A stretch of DNA of 41,318 bases from a virus: IMG/VR virus record IMGVR_UViG_3300024429_000020, positions 1-41,318 of that record; one strand, given 5' to 3'. Every line of letters starts with the position of its first letter. The first letter of the stretch is position 1. Of this stretch, positions 15,046 to 23,350 are shown piece by piece. The position numbers were made by a program, and so were the translations under genes. The notes below the pieces were generated by a model that was not told the DNA's origin, ran no database searches, and saw only the letters and a program-made list of their open reading frames with translations.

Positions 15046-16490
15046 TAGATTGTTCCCCTTCTATCAATTGTCTCATATCTAAAGATTATCTGCCAGACTT
15101 TGAATTCCTCAACACCTGTATGGGAAATTTTAAGTCTGAATCTTTTCCCTACGAGTTCCTTGCCACAAGAAAATCTACACTCCTTCATAGTCGCTAATAC
15201 CGGGGTTATAGTCTTAGACCAGTTTCGTCTTTCCTGGTCAACATCGAACCTGAAAGTTAAATCCTCACTAGCTAAAGCACAGTAGACAACACATTCCTTT
15301 ATTCTTTTTGTTACATTTGGCAGTCCGAAATCAAAGTATTTCGACTGCCAGTAGCTTACTATATTAGAACCATCGTCATCGGTTCCAGTATCAAGTTGTC
15401 TTACAAAGCCACTATTGCACGCACCGTAGAGATTATTAGCAAGGTCAAGATAGAAAGCATTGACTCCATATTCATATTCCGTACAAGCTCCAGAGATTGT
15501 ATCCAGAACTAGGGTTTTATCCTGAGTTGTACTGCTATTCGGTGTATAAGAAAGCCAGTATCTTTTGTTGTAATGGATACCACACGCATTCTGAATATAA
15601 TCTGAATTAATGCCATCTATCTTGGTCTTGAAATTGACTGACAAATCCTGTATGGTTGTTCCGTTGAAATTAAGAATACCGCTATCGTGAACCATAATTA
15701 TGGTGTTGCCAGTGTTGGCTAGACTACGATTAGCAAAAGACCCTTTTCCTGAGACAATCTGTCGTCTCACAAAGTCTGCTACTGAACATCCCGATATATG
15801 ATGAATCTGATGCTTTTTGAAAATTATTAAGTTAAAGCCTAATTTAGAAAGACCAGTTATCTTTTGACCGTCTCCTTCGAGTATTCTAATTCCCGTAAGT
15901 CCCGTAGCGTCAATGTCAGGTGGGTCTTCCTCATCGGTATACATCACCCTAGAAGCCTTACTCGTTCCGTTACCAGCAAGTTCACCACCAGCCATAAAAA
16001 TTCTATCTCTGTGTTCAATTATAAAGGGAGCCTTAATTGCTGGATCGTAGACAGAAGCAACGCTCCAGTCTGTAGCAGATAGCGTGCTATTTGATGCAGT
16101 TATTATTTGGGGGGTATCTGTATCATTGGCTGCGTAACAACTATTTTTATGACTGATAAAGTTCCAACGAGCTCCTGCATACCCAGTTGCCCCAGAAATA
16201 TCCTGCCAGACATCACTTCCATCTAAACAATAAAGTTTACTTCCTGCCCCACAGATGAATAAGGGATCATCTAGTGCATCTTTATAGAATTTATATAAGC
16301 CCAATACACTAGGACTACTTGTTATAGCAGTATCATTGACTTTATCTATGCCGGGCCTGTTTCTAAGATAACCCCTGTAATCTACATCTACATTAGCGAG
16401 GTCAGAAGCCTCATTGTCTTTCAAAAGAAAGTTTGACGTTTCAGTATTCAGTCCTAAGAAAGAAGTAAGAACATACTCTCGCATTGCCAT
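15045..16490 (-). CDS. tail hub / DNA stabilisation protein (beta-propeller-like)
   Basis: A 481-residue protein. The N-terminus FLGLNTETSNFLLKDNEASD followed by NVDVD-x-x-G-x-LRNRPG is the hallmark of podovirus tail proteins related to P22 gp10 and T7-like nozzle proteins: G-L-N, L-x-D-N-E-A, D and R-x-R-P-G. The remainder has repeated beta blades (LGLYKFYKD, FNLIIFKKHQIHHISG, RYWLSYTPNSS). It likely closes the portal channel and joins the head to the short tail. Start ATG overlaps the upstream stop (TAATG). Confidence 0.75.
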   Translation of the reverse strand: MAMREYVLTSFLGLNTETSNFLLKDNEASDLANVDVDYRGYLRNRPGIDKVNDTAITSSPSVLGLYKFYKDALDDPLFICGAGSKLYCLDGSDVWQDISGATGYAGARWNFISHKNSCYAANDTDTPQIITASNSTLSATDWSVASVYDPAIKAPFIIEHRDRIFMAGGELAGNGTSKASRVMYTDEEDPPDIDATGLTGIRILEGDGQKITGLSKLGFNLIIFKKHQIHHISGCSVADFVRRQIVSGKGSFANRSLANTGNTIIMVHDSGILNFNGTTIQDLSVNFKTKIDGINSDYIQNACGIHYNKRYWLSYTPNSSTTQDKTLVLDTISGACTEYEYGVNAFYLDLANNLYGACNSGFVRQLDTGTDDDGSNIVSYWQSKYFDFGLPNVTKRIKECVVYCALASEDLTFRFDVDQERRNWSKTITPVLATMKECRFSCGKELVGKRFRLKISHTGVEEFKVWQIIFRYETIDRRGTI

Positions 16491-17620
16491 TATCCAGACT
16501 CCTTGTTTTCCCTTTCATCCCAAGTATCGGTTTCCTTCTCTCTCTCATCCCAATCATCCTCATCGTCCTCTTTTGTTCTCTCTACCCAAGTATCAGTTTC
16601 CTTGTCTCTCTCTATCCAGAGTTCCATCCACAACTTTTCTATGACCGTAATAGCATCTGAAACACTAATTCCAGCTATACTCGTTAGCCCTGAGACTAAT
16701 TCACTTAACGTTATACCATCATTTACTGAAATAAGATTAACGAGACGGGCAACCATACTTTCCGTAACTGTAAGATTGTCAGAGACATCAATATCTCCAA
16801 GACTCGTCATAGTCTCAACTAGTTCTGTCAATGTAAGAGAGTCGTATACAGAAATATTAGATGTAAGACGTCGAGCTAGACTTTCTGTTACTGTAACCGA
16901 ATCATAAACTGCTAGTGCAAAAAGAGTAAGTACATGGACAGCTTCTACATCAGTAACAATTACATTATCAGAAACACTAACGTAAGAGCCTCCTGCCATT
17001 GATACTGACTCAGTAACGGAAACTGAGTCATGTAGAGTATCTGCAGTGTAAGTGGCATAGATAGATATGTGGTAGTCAGTATAGCCACCAGGAACAGCTG
17101 GGTCAGGAAAAGTATTATAACTCTTGTCGTCCCAAAATGCCTGATTATCGTCACCCGCATCCTTCCAAAAACCAATCGCCCAGTTAGCCCAAAGACATAA
17201 ATAATATTCTGTATTTGCTAAAACGGTTGGGGGAGTTGGAAAAACAAAATCTAGCCATCCAGCACCATGTTCTTCATGTTCTTCTGTTACTCCATTAGTC
17301 ACAAGGCTGAGGTCAAGATTATAAATAGCGCACTTAACTTTCCAGTTTGTCTCCGCTGCCTCAGTATAGAACGTAAGTTTTTCAAGAGTACCAGCACTGC
17401 CCGATGTAAATTTACATCCAAATACTCGATGTTTAGCACTAATACGAGTACCACCTATTGTTGTTCTTCCAAAAGGTGCGCCAACAGCAGATTTAATATT
17501 GCAGATGAGTTTTGGTACAAGGCTTTCAGTAACGGTTGCACTGTCGTAGACATCTATTTGTGGCAACCAAGGACTTAGAACAACAGTTACATCCTCAGTC
17601 ACAGTTACAGTGGCACTCAT
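16490..17620 (-). CDS. virion protein with VSDSVTVTE repeats, beta-sandwich insert and charged tail
   Basis: A 376-residue protein in three parts. One 20-22-residue repeat unit of the type I-x-V-x-D-S-x-T-V-T-E-S-L occurs near residue 22, and about six more occupy residues 195-325 (ALAVYDSVTVTESL, NISVYDSLTLTELV, DIDVSDNLTVTESM). Between lies a beta-sandwich domain (RVFGCKFTSGSAGTLEKLTF) like sugar-binding modules. The last 40 residues are D/E/K/R with tryptophan every 10-12 residues (ERDKETDTW, DEREKETDTW). Likely a tail fibre or surface adhesin; ATGA-coupled to the glycosyltransferase upstream. Confidence 0.55.
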   Translation of the reverse strand: MSATVTVTEDVTVVLSPWLPQIDVYDSATVTESLVPKLICNIKSAVGAPFGRTTIGGTRISAKHRVFGCKFTSGSAGTLEKLTFYTEAAETNWKVKCAIYNLDLSLVTNGVTEEHEEHGAGWLDFVFPTPPTVLANTEYYLCLWANWAIGFWKDAGDDNQAFWDDKSYNTFPDPAVPGGYTDYHISIYATYTADTLHDSVSVTESVSMAGGSYVSVSDNVIVTDVEAVHVLTLFALAVYDSVTVTESLARRLTSNISVYDSLTLTELVETMTSLGDIDVSDNLTVTESMVARLVNLISVNDGITLSELVSGLTSIAGISVSDAITVIEKLWMELWIERDKETDTWVERTKEDDEDDWDEREKETDTWDERENKESG

Positions 17621-18393
17621 CTAATAAACTCCTGTTCCTCACCCTTTGATGGATATTGCATTCCATTAAAATCAATATGTCTACAAAATATGTTCGTATC
17701 AACCATGAATGGATACTTCTTCCTCTGATACTTAGGCCAACCTGCCTTTTTGAAGATGTTATCTTTCATAACTCTGGTACACCAATGTAAGTCCTCAGTT
17801 CCAACAGCCTTATGCCAAGCTCGTTTTTCAGGATCGTACCACTCATTACAAGGAGTCTCAAACACTTTTCTAACTTTAATCCCTACCATTGGCTCATACT
17901 CCTCACTTTCATCATAGACAGTCTTGAGGATAGACTTGTGTATCATAGTACAGCCCATCGGTATGCCATCACACCAAACTTCATCACCGATCTTCCACTT
18001 GTCATAGAACGAATTACCTCTACCTCGATAGATGAGAGGTTCAGCGGGAACTGACTTAGAGAAGTAGAGACCACACCATACTGGCACATCAACCTTCCTC
18101 ATCCTCTCATTCCACCTCAGTACCGTACCTGGAGGCAGAACTACATCGTGGTCAATGAAAAAGAGCCATTCATAGTCTCGTTCTATAAATCTCTGAGCTA
18201 TGATGTTACGAGCATCTGCCACTAGGTGCTTGTAGGGAGCCTCCGTCTTAATCCACTCAATACAGTCAACCTGAGACCAGTTACAGGGAACAGTTTGGTT
18301 GTATCTTCCCATTACCCACTCAAAGCGTACTAAGCCAGTTACAGGAATGCCTACCATGATGCGTTTTGCCACAGCCTGTTCAGGTATCTCCAT
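17617..18393 (-). CDS. GT-A fold glycosyltransferase
   Basis: A 258-residue protein with a GT-A Rossmann-like start (IMVGIPVTGLV), a segment ADARNIIAQRFIERDYEWLFFI leading to the metal-binding D-H-D at 81-83, and a later acceptor region (GIPMGCTMIHKSI). The pattern D-x-D then VVLPPGTVLR is that of GT2-like enzymes found in phage structural operons. It probably adds sugar to a virion protein or host surface polymer. ATG has GGAG upstream, and the HNH gene ends 14 bp inside it. Confidence 0.75.
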   Translation of the reverse strand: MEIPEQAVAKRIMVGIPVTGLVRFEWVMGRYNQTVPCNWSQVDCIEWIKTEAPYKHLVADARNIIAQRFIERDYEWLFFIDHDVVLPPGTVLRWNERMRKVDVPVWCGLYFSKSVPAEPLIYRGRGNSFYDKWKIGDEVWCDGIPMGCTMIHKSILKTVYDESEEYEPMVGIKVRKVFETPCNEWYDPEKRAWHKAVGTEDLHWCTRVMKDNIFKKAGWPKYQRKKYPFMVDTNIFCRHIDFNGMQYPSKGEEQEFIR

Positions 18394-19045
18394 CTTTCAT
18401 CTTCTCCAGTACAATTACTGAGTTTCTAGAATTTTTTAAATGACACTTTTTGCAAAAAGTTATGCCGTTATTGATATTCCAGAGTTCTTCGCAATTTACA
18501 GCTTGATTAAAAGTTTTAATATCATTCAATTCTAGTATCAAAGCAAAAGACTCTATATGATGAGCATTTAATTCAATACCTCTACGATTACATTCTTGGC
18601 AGGTAAAATCATCTCTAGTAAATACATCCGACCTCCATTGGCGATATTTAAAACTGTGTCTTATTTTTAGTTCTAATGGAGTAATTCCACCTTTCCAGTT
18701 AGGATTTTTCTTGCCACTAAATGCTCTACTCATTTTTAATTTCTGTTGAAGTGAATTAATCCTTCTATGATTTTTACTAAGTGTTTTTTTATGCTCCTCT
18801 GAGAGTTTTCTACCTGTCAGTACCTTACTTATTTTTTCTCTAACTTCTTTTCTTTTAGATGGATTAGCATCACCATATTGTGGCAGTGGTTTTAATCCTA
18901 ATCTTTTATGAGTTTCACTAATTTTCTTTCTCTGTTCTACGGTATTTCGAATGCCCAATCTACTTGGTGGTTTTATACCACGTCTACGAGCAGACTGACT
19001 CATTTTTTGCTTACTTTCTTCTCTGTGTTTTGAATTTTTTCGCAT
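18380..19045 (-). CDS. HNH homing endonuclease with NUMOD3 repeats
   Basis: A 221-residue basic protein. Residues 8-110 hold repeated NUMOD3-type DNA-binding helices (KQKMSQSARRRGI, RKKISETHKRLG, REKISKVLTGRKLSEEHKK). Then GKKNPNWKGG, and an HNH nuclease: zinc pairs C149/C152 and C198/C201, and AHH at 161-163. It overlaps the methyltransferase end by 35 bp and the glycosyltransferase start by 14 bp, so it inserted between two intact cargo genes. It would cut a phage target near this junction and spread by homing. Confidence 0.8.
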   Translation of the reverse strand: MRKNSKHREESKQKMSQSARRRGIKPPSRLGIRNTVEQRKKISETHKRLGLKPLPQYGDANPSKRKEVREKISKVLTGRKLSEEHKKTLSKNHRRINSLQQKLKMSRAFSGKKNPNWKGGITPLELKIRHSFKYRQWRSDVFTRDDFTCQECNRRGIELNAHHIESFALILELNDIKTFNQAVNCEELWNINNGITFCKKCHLKNSRNSVIVLEKMKDGDT

Positions 19046-19523
19046 TTTTTATTTTTCTTAAAACAACTTCAATGTTTCCGGTGGTTTGCCAGCAAGGGAA
19101 ACCCTTCTCAATAGCCCAAGGAGAAGGACGATAGCCACTATAGAGAGGGTACTTGGGGTCAAAATACATAAATGTTGCCTCTATAATTTGAGCACAATGA
19201 GTTACATCTTGTTTATAACCAGGTGAACCAGCATAGGGAGCTGAGATAGCAAGATTTCCATCAACCTTTGTAATCCTCCACAACTCATTCATTACCTCAT
19301 AGAAGAGCCAAGGCTTTATATGCTCCAAGATGTGAGAGGCTATTATTGTCAAACAGCACTCATCAGGTAGGGGATAAGGGAATACTTCAAGGTCGTGTAC
19401 TATGTCAATGCCTGGAAGTTTACGCTTATCCAATCTGATGAAATTAGGTCTTACAATTTCTCCACAGCCGATGTCGAGTAAGATGCCCCGATTACTTTCT
19501 AAGAGCTTTTTTAAGTTCTGCAA
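19011..19523 (-). CDS. class I SAM-dependent methyltransferase
   Basis: A 170-residue protein with motif I LLDIGCGE at 15-22, an acidic strand-2 region (LDKRKLPGIDIVHDLE) and motif IV/post-IV IIASHILEHI at 60-69, as in Methyltransf_11-like enzymes. No DPPY/NPPY motif of an N6-adenine enzyme and no Pro-Cys motif of a C5 enzyme is seen, so a small-molecule, sugar or protein substrate is more likely. Its position beside a glycosyltransferase fits methylation of a sugar. Confidence 0.75.
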   Translation of the reverse strand: MQNLKKLLESNRGILLDIGCGEIVRPNFIRLDKRKLPGIDIVHDLEVFPYPLPDECCLTIIASHILEHIKPWLFYEVMNELWRITKVDGNLAISAPYAGSPGYKQDVTHCAQIIEATFMYFDPKYPLYSGYRPSPWAIEKGFPCWQTTGNIEVVLRKIKNAKKFKTQRRK

Positions 19524-20187
19524 TCTCTTTTCTCAGTTCAGCATTTTCCAAAATTAGTTTCTTGTGGCTTTTCTTATGCTCTATATGCTTGTCATACATA
19601 AGTAAATTCTCAAGGCGATTGTCTGACTTATCACCATTAATATGGTGAACCACTTCTGATTGTTTCAAATAACGCCCAAGATGTTTTTCCATAACCAAAC
19701 GATGCTCCAATACATATGGTAGCATTCTACTGTGGGGATGGTCTGGATTGTATATAAGAATGTAACCAAATGAAGTTTTCCATCTACCACCCTTCCAATT
19801 AGCAGCATTCGGCCCTTTTCTATCTACTAAATCTCTGATTCTAGTTGCCTCATCATAACTTCTAGTCTGAATATTATGCTTAACCAACGCATAATGTACT
19901 GCGCCCTTTGAACATCCAGCCAACTTTGCAATTTCGATAGTTGAAAGAGATTTAGTTAAATACAAGTCTTCTAGCCATTGTTTATCATCAAGAGGCTTAT
20001 ACTTAGTTTTCCTACCACCAAAACATTCAGAACGCTTTCTTGCTGGTATTCCCCAAGCTATTGCCCATCTCCTAACTGTATGAGAGCACACACCAACCTC
20101 TTTTCCAATCTGCCCATCGCTCTTGCTCTTTCGTTCAGAGAGCAACCATTCCTTTGAGTAATCTCTATTTCTCTTTAGTTGTACCAT
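19492..20187 (-). CDS. HNH endonuclease with N-terminal HTH domains
   Basis: A 231-residue protein. Two helix-turn-helix segments (SDGQIGKEVGVCSHTVRRW near 23-41; LSTIEIAKLAGCSKGAVHYA near 81-100) precede the motif NAANWKGGR and an HNH domain with LEHRLVMEKHLGR, catalytic HH at 181-182 and N190/N194 in DNRLENL, followed by a coiled coil. This is the HNH_3-type homing nuclease common in phages. AAAGGAGG precedes the ATG, and a private promoter lies at 20212-20239. Confidence 0.8.
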   Translation of the reverse strand: MVQLKRNRDYSKEWLLSERKSKSDGQIGKEVGVCSHTVRRWAIAWGIPARKRSECFGGRKTKYKPLDDKQWLEDLYLTKSLSTIEIAKLAGCSKGAVHYALVKHNIQTRSYDEATRIRDLVDRKGPNAANWKGGRWKTSFGYILIYNPDHPHSRMLPYVLEHRLVMEKHLGRYLKQSEVVHHINGDKSDNRLENLLMYDKHIEHKKSHKKLILENAELRKEIAELKKALRK

Positions 20188-20211
20188 GCTTTTCCTCCTT
20201 TATTTACAAGG

Positions 20212-20239
20212 AGTATAGCATAAATGTTCGTCAAGTCAA
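20212..20239 (-). promoter_or_regulatory. sigma70-type promoter of the HNH gene
   Basis: TTGACT (20239-20234), 16 bp, TATACT (20217-20212) with TGC before it. It lies in the 54-bp gap between the structural gene at 20242 and the HNH start at 20187, with the transcript starting about 18 nt before the ATG. This lets the endonuclease be expressed outside the late operon. Confidence 0.7.
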
Positions 20240-20241
20240 GA

Positions 20242-20742
20242 CTATGAAGTAGCAAATCGTATTTGGTACGTAGCATTCACATCCTGATTACTTGCACAGC
20301 TACTAGACGTATAAGCATTTCCTGCAAACAACGTCCCCACCGTGTCACTATGATAGGTTACTGCCCACAGACCAATATTACTAATACTTTCTGTCGCTGT
20401 AACGAAGCTATCACTGGAACCAAAGGTGACTGTAAACTCCTCTGTGGTTGAACCGCTAGAGGCAGCACTTACAGCCTTCCTAATAGGTACAGTTCCAGTA
20501 CCACTACATTCACTCAGCAATACTGTATTAGCAGCAGCCGGTGCACTTCCCTCTCCCAACGAGGCATAACCCACTTGCTTAGAGTTAGTGGTCTTGCCTA
20601 AGTTGGCACAGAGGAAGTGTGCGACACCAAGGTTAGTGATTTGGTTAGGCCCAGTCCATCCACTATCACCTGCTATCGTACCATCCTGATTTCTGATTCT
20701 CACCCTAGAGAACCCCTCGATTTTTACATTACTATGACTCAT
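20242..20742 (-). CDS. tail/virion surface beta protein
   Basis: A 166-residue protein rich in Ser, Thr and Gly. DGTIAGDSGWTGPNQITNLG near residues 20-40, then an alternating beta pattern (TTEEFTVTFGSSDSFVTATE), match small structural proteins often found among phage tail or fibre genes, but no precise family is recognised. I choose the ATG at 20742 because GGAGG lies 5 nt before it; a TTG at 20754 is in frame. Confidence 0.55.
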   Translation of the reverse strand: MSHSNVKIEGFSRVRIRNQDGTIAGDSGWTGPNQITNLGVAHFLCANLGKTTNSKQVGYASLGEGSAPAAANTVLLSECSGTGTVPIRKAVSAASSGSTTEEFTVTFGSSDSFVTATESISNIGLWAVTYHSDTVGTLFAGNAYTSSSCASNQDVNATYQIRFATS

Positions 20743-20743
20743 A

Positions 20744-21484
20744 TTAACCTCCAATAACTTTATCTACTAAATCAGTGCAGTCATGTACGTCTATTTCTAA
20801 GTCTCTTGCATAAGATGACGGTGGAACTGTTATCGTGTCATCAGGTGTATCATTTGGAGCAGCCCCAAAATAATTGCTATGCTGTATTCTTATCTCTTCT
20901 AAGTAGCCATCGAAATACTGTCCGAAATCAGGATGATAACCTATATAGAGAGAACCTGCAAATGTATCTACGTCAGCAACATCAACATAGTTGACTTGAG
21001 TTCCATCTTTATATATCGCATACTCACTTCCTACTTTGCACGCAGCAATATGATGCCAATTAGTGTCTATTATTTCCCCTCCATAGCCTGTATTAATCAG
21101 GCTAGCACCTACTGACTGAACATAAAAAAGAAGTCCACTACCACTAACATGGAGAACTGACCAAAAGTTAGCATTATCTTCTCGTTGGACGATATACCGC
21201 TCAGTATTTGCATGGTCAGTATGTTTAACCCAAAAATCTATTATCCAATCGTCGGAATTACTTGCAAAAACATCCCAGTCAGCACTATCATCTATGTCTA
21301 GGTAATCACTATCTCCATCCAGTTGAAGTGATGTCGTCCCCCACTTCTTCTCAGTGTCCTCTAAGTGAGCAGTTGCATTGAAGTTGATGGTATGGTTAGA
21401 ATCCGACTCATCAGTGGTGGAGGTATCTCCATCAGTTCCATCCAAAGAGAGCATCAATTTTGTATTACTATCTATTCCTGGCAT
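20744..21484 (-). CDS. LamG/concanavalin A-like virion protein
   Basis: A 246-residue protein with LamG-like beta-sandwich signatures: LMLSLDGTDGDTSTTD, TSLQLDGDSDYLDIDDS, WIIDFWVKHTD, NWHHIAACKVGSEYAIYKDG and GYLEEIRI. Such domains bind sugars or proteins and are frequent in tail fibres and adhesins. GAGGAG precedes the ATG. A second LamG protein is at 22169-22861, suggesting two different surface-binding units or a fibre and its partner. Confidence 0.75.
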   Translation of the reverse strand: MPGIDSNTKLMLSLDGTDGDTSTTDESDSNHTINFNATAHLEDTEKKWGTTSLQLDGDSDYLDIDDSADWDVFASNSDDWIIDFWVKHTDHANTERYIVQREDNANFWSVLHVSGSGLLFYVQSVGASLINTGYGGEIIDTNWHHIAACKVGSEYAIYKDGTQVNYVDVADVDTFAGSLYIGYHPDFGQYFDGYLEEIRIQHSNYFGAAPNDTPDDTITVPPSSYARDLEIDVHDCTDLVDKVIGG

Positions 21485-21493
21485 CTCTACTCC

Positions 21494-22159
21494 TCAATAA
21501 GTATACATCCGCCATCTTGCAGGCATCTTCTCTTTTCTCTCTTTCACCTGCTTTTTAGCAAAGAAAACCTCTTCCTTGTACCATTTCTCAAAGCTAGGTG
21601 CTCTCTCATCATTGTCAGACCTAAGTAACATCCTGGCTGCATAAATACACGGAATATGACGAAACTCATCCGGTATTTTCGGTTCGCTTGCATCGCTAGA
21701 GAGGTCTGTATGTCTCCTCCGACCATAAAGATAAAGAGTATCACCCTGAGTATCGCAGGCAGGCCATATTCCTATGACATCTCGCTCCCTCGGAATCCAC
21801 ACTACTGGATCACCTGTAGTCTGATGCCAGTCTACATCCGCATCGTAATTGTCAGCATAAGGATACTCCTCGTCCATTTCCTCCATAGTCTTTTTGACGA
21901 GTGTATGTCTCTTTGTAGCACTCAGGTCATACCACTCAATTCTAGTAATTTCCTTCGCCTTCAGTGCAAGTTTATACCAAAGTTGGTTAGCAACGGTTAC
22001 ACGGGTAAAGTGAGTATCCTCAACTTCGGTTTTATCGAGGAAGTCAACACATCCGAGGTTGATTGTTCGCTCTACAAATGTTTCAACAAATCTATCGTAA
22101 TTTCCTTCAAAAATTAAATTTAGAGTAAGCGTTTTCATATTGTCGAAAGTCATAGCCAT
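21494..22159 (-). CDS. probable head-tail adaptor protein
   Basis: A 221-residue protein. The beta part VVWIPRERDVIGIWPACD, then LYLYGRRRH, then PKIPDEFRHIPCIYAARMLL and a long charged helix (EKWYKEEVFFAKKQVKERKEK) match the layout of podovirus adaptors that dock under the portal ring (gp4/gp11-like). Size and helix arrangement fit; the motifs are loose, so this is a fold-level call. AGGAG precedes the ATG. Confidence 0.55.
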   Translation of the reverse strand: MAMTFDNMKTLTLNLIFEGNYDRFVETFVERTINLGCVDFLDKTEVEDTHFTRVTVANQLWYKLALKAKEITRIEWYDLSATKRHTLVKKTMEEMDEEYPYADNYDADVDWHQTTGDPVVWIPRERDVIGIWPACDTQGDTLYLYGRRRHTDLSSDASEPKIPDEFRHIPCIYAARMLLRSDNDERAPSFEKWYKEEVFFAKKQVKERKEKMPARWRMYTY

Positions 22160-22168
22160 TTGAGTCTC

Positions 22169-22861
22169 CTACTTAAAGAAATATGGCTGAATTATCTTTA
22201 TCTTTCCCGGTGAACTTACTCCCTCGGTATCTCTGTCACTAAAATCTGTTTTACAGACGTTGTAGGTTTTAAGATTGTCAATTATACAGCTACCGTCATA
22301 ACTCTGGTCGTAATTGGTTCCGATGTAAATATCACTAAGAATATTGGTATCTGCATTCCAACCAGTACTCGTACTGACTTCTTCAGTACCATTCCAATAG
22401 ATAATTCCCGTCTTGCTATCTGGTAAGTCTGTGCCGGTTCTATCCCAAGTTACTGCTATATGTATTAAATCATTCAGACTCCAATCAAGACCAGTAGTTG
22501 TAAGGGTAACTGACGCACTCTCGGCACAAAAGGCGACTACAAAGTCATCAACGGCTCTATCAAACATCATAGAAATGCCAGCAGCTTCTCCCCCAACGAA
22601 ATCGAACATACATGAATCAACGTTAGTAGTTTCCACATAGACAGTCATCTTAACCCAAAATTCTATGGTTCCCTTGGTGACGTTTATGTTATTTGTGCCA
22701 GTGGGAAACTGAGCAAAGTTACTTCTGTCAACGGTTATGCCATTTCCAAATTTACAAGTTGCATAGGTAGGCGATCCTGTCTCTACTCCCGCTGCGCCGA
22801 GTGAAGGCGAAGTAATATCACTCCCACTCTCGAATTTGCACCAAAGCTGTGGGGTAGCCAT
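22169..22861 (-). CDS. LamG/concanavalin A-like virion protein
   Basis: A 230-residue beta-sandwich protein: LWCKFESGSD at the start, GTIEFWVKMTVYVETT, LNDLIHIAVTWDRTGTDLP, TGIIYWNGTEEVS and a closing strand CIIDNLKTY. These are the typical LamG/Laminin_G_3 strand motifs. The ATG shares one base with the upstream stop (TAATG). Likely a carbohydrate-binding decoration or fibre protein. Confidence 0.75.
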   Translation of the reverse strand: MATPQLWCKFESGSDITSPSLGAAGVETGSPTYATCKFGNGITVDRSNFAQFPTGTNNINVTKGTIEFWVKMTVYVETTNVDSCMFDFVGGEAAGISMMFDRAVDDFVVAFCAESASVTLTTTGLDWSLNDLIHIAVTWDRTGTDLPDSKTGIIYWNGTEEVSTSTGWNADTNILSDIYIGTNYDQSYDGSCIIDNLKTYNVCKTDFSDRDTEGVSSPGKIKIIQPYFFK

Positions 22862-23163
22862 TAGGGCATATCCGTATAGTAGACCACATAACCATTGCCA
22901 GTTCCGCTTGCCTCTACTCTAAGAGCCGTAACAAAGGGAATTGGCTTTGGGAATATCACTCCACCATAGTGGTCAGAACCAGTAACAGTTATCTGTGGAA
23001 TAAGTTGCGTACCACTCGTATCAGTACTATCATAGATATTAACTACAACATCAGTACTACCGTCTGTTTCTATAATTATCCCACCGAAATAACCTGGATT
23101 GGTAGTTATATTTGTGTTGTCGCTCTGTCTATCAGATGATTTGTAAACTTGTGTCAAAGCCAT
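22861..23163 (-). CDS. small beta-rich virion protein
   Basis: A 100-residue protein of alternating strands: YFGGIIIETDGSTDVVVNIY, HYGGVIFPKPIPFVT, ALRVEASGTGNGYVVYYT. Proteins of this size and pattern, with a G-G-I-x-I/V-x-T-D-G start, are common in phage head or tail modules, perhaps as head completion or decoration units. GGGAGG precedes the ATG. Confidence 0.6.
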   Translation of the reverse strand: MALTQVYKSSDRQSDNTNITTNPGYFGGIIIETDGSTDVVVNIYDSTDTSGTQLIPQITVTGSDHYGGVIFPKPIPFVTALRVEASGTGNGYVVYYTDMP

Positions 23164-23164
23164 A

Positions 23165-23350
23165 TCATTCCTCCCTTACCTTTATCCTCCGTCTCGCAAA
23201 AGCTATTTTTTGTAAATTCAAGTAGCCTAATTCCTTGAGACAATTATATTCTTCCTCTTGCGTGAGTGGATGTTTCTTAAAATCTATTCCACCCATCTTC
23301 TTATTTAACTTCCTCAGAAATTTTTGCTCGCTTCTTTCCTTGTCGTTCAT
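23165..23350 (-). CDS. small basic helical protein
   Basis: A 61-residue Lys/Arg/Glu-rich protein (ERSEQKFLRKLNKKMGG, then HPLTQEEEYNCLKELGYL). It overlaps the end of the upstream glycosyltransferase by 50 bp; AGGAAGGA lies 11 nt before the ATG at 23350. An alternative ATG at 23296 would avoid the overlap but has a poorer ribosome site. No domain is recognised. Confidence 0.5.
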   Translation of the reverse strand: MNDKERSEQKFLRKLNKKMGGIDFKKHPLTQEEEYNCLKELGYLNLQKIAFARRRIKVREE

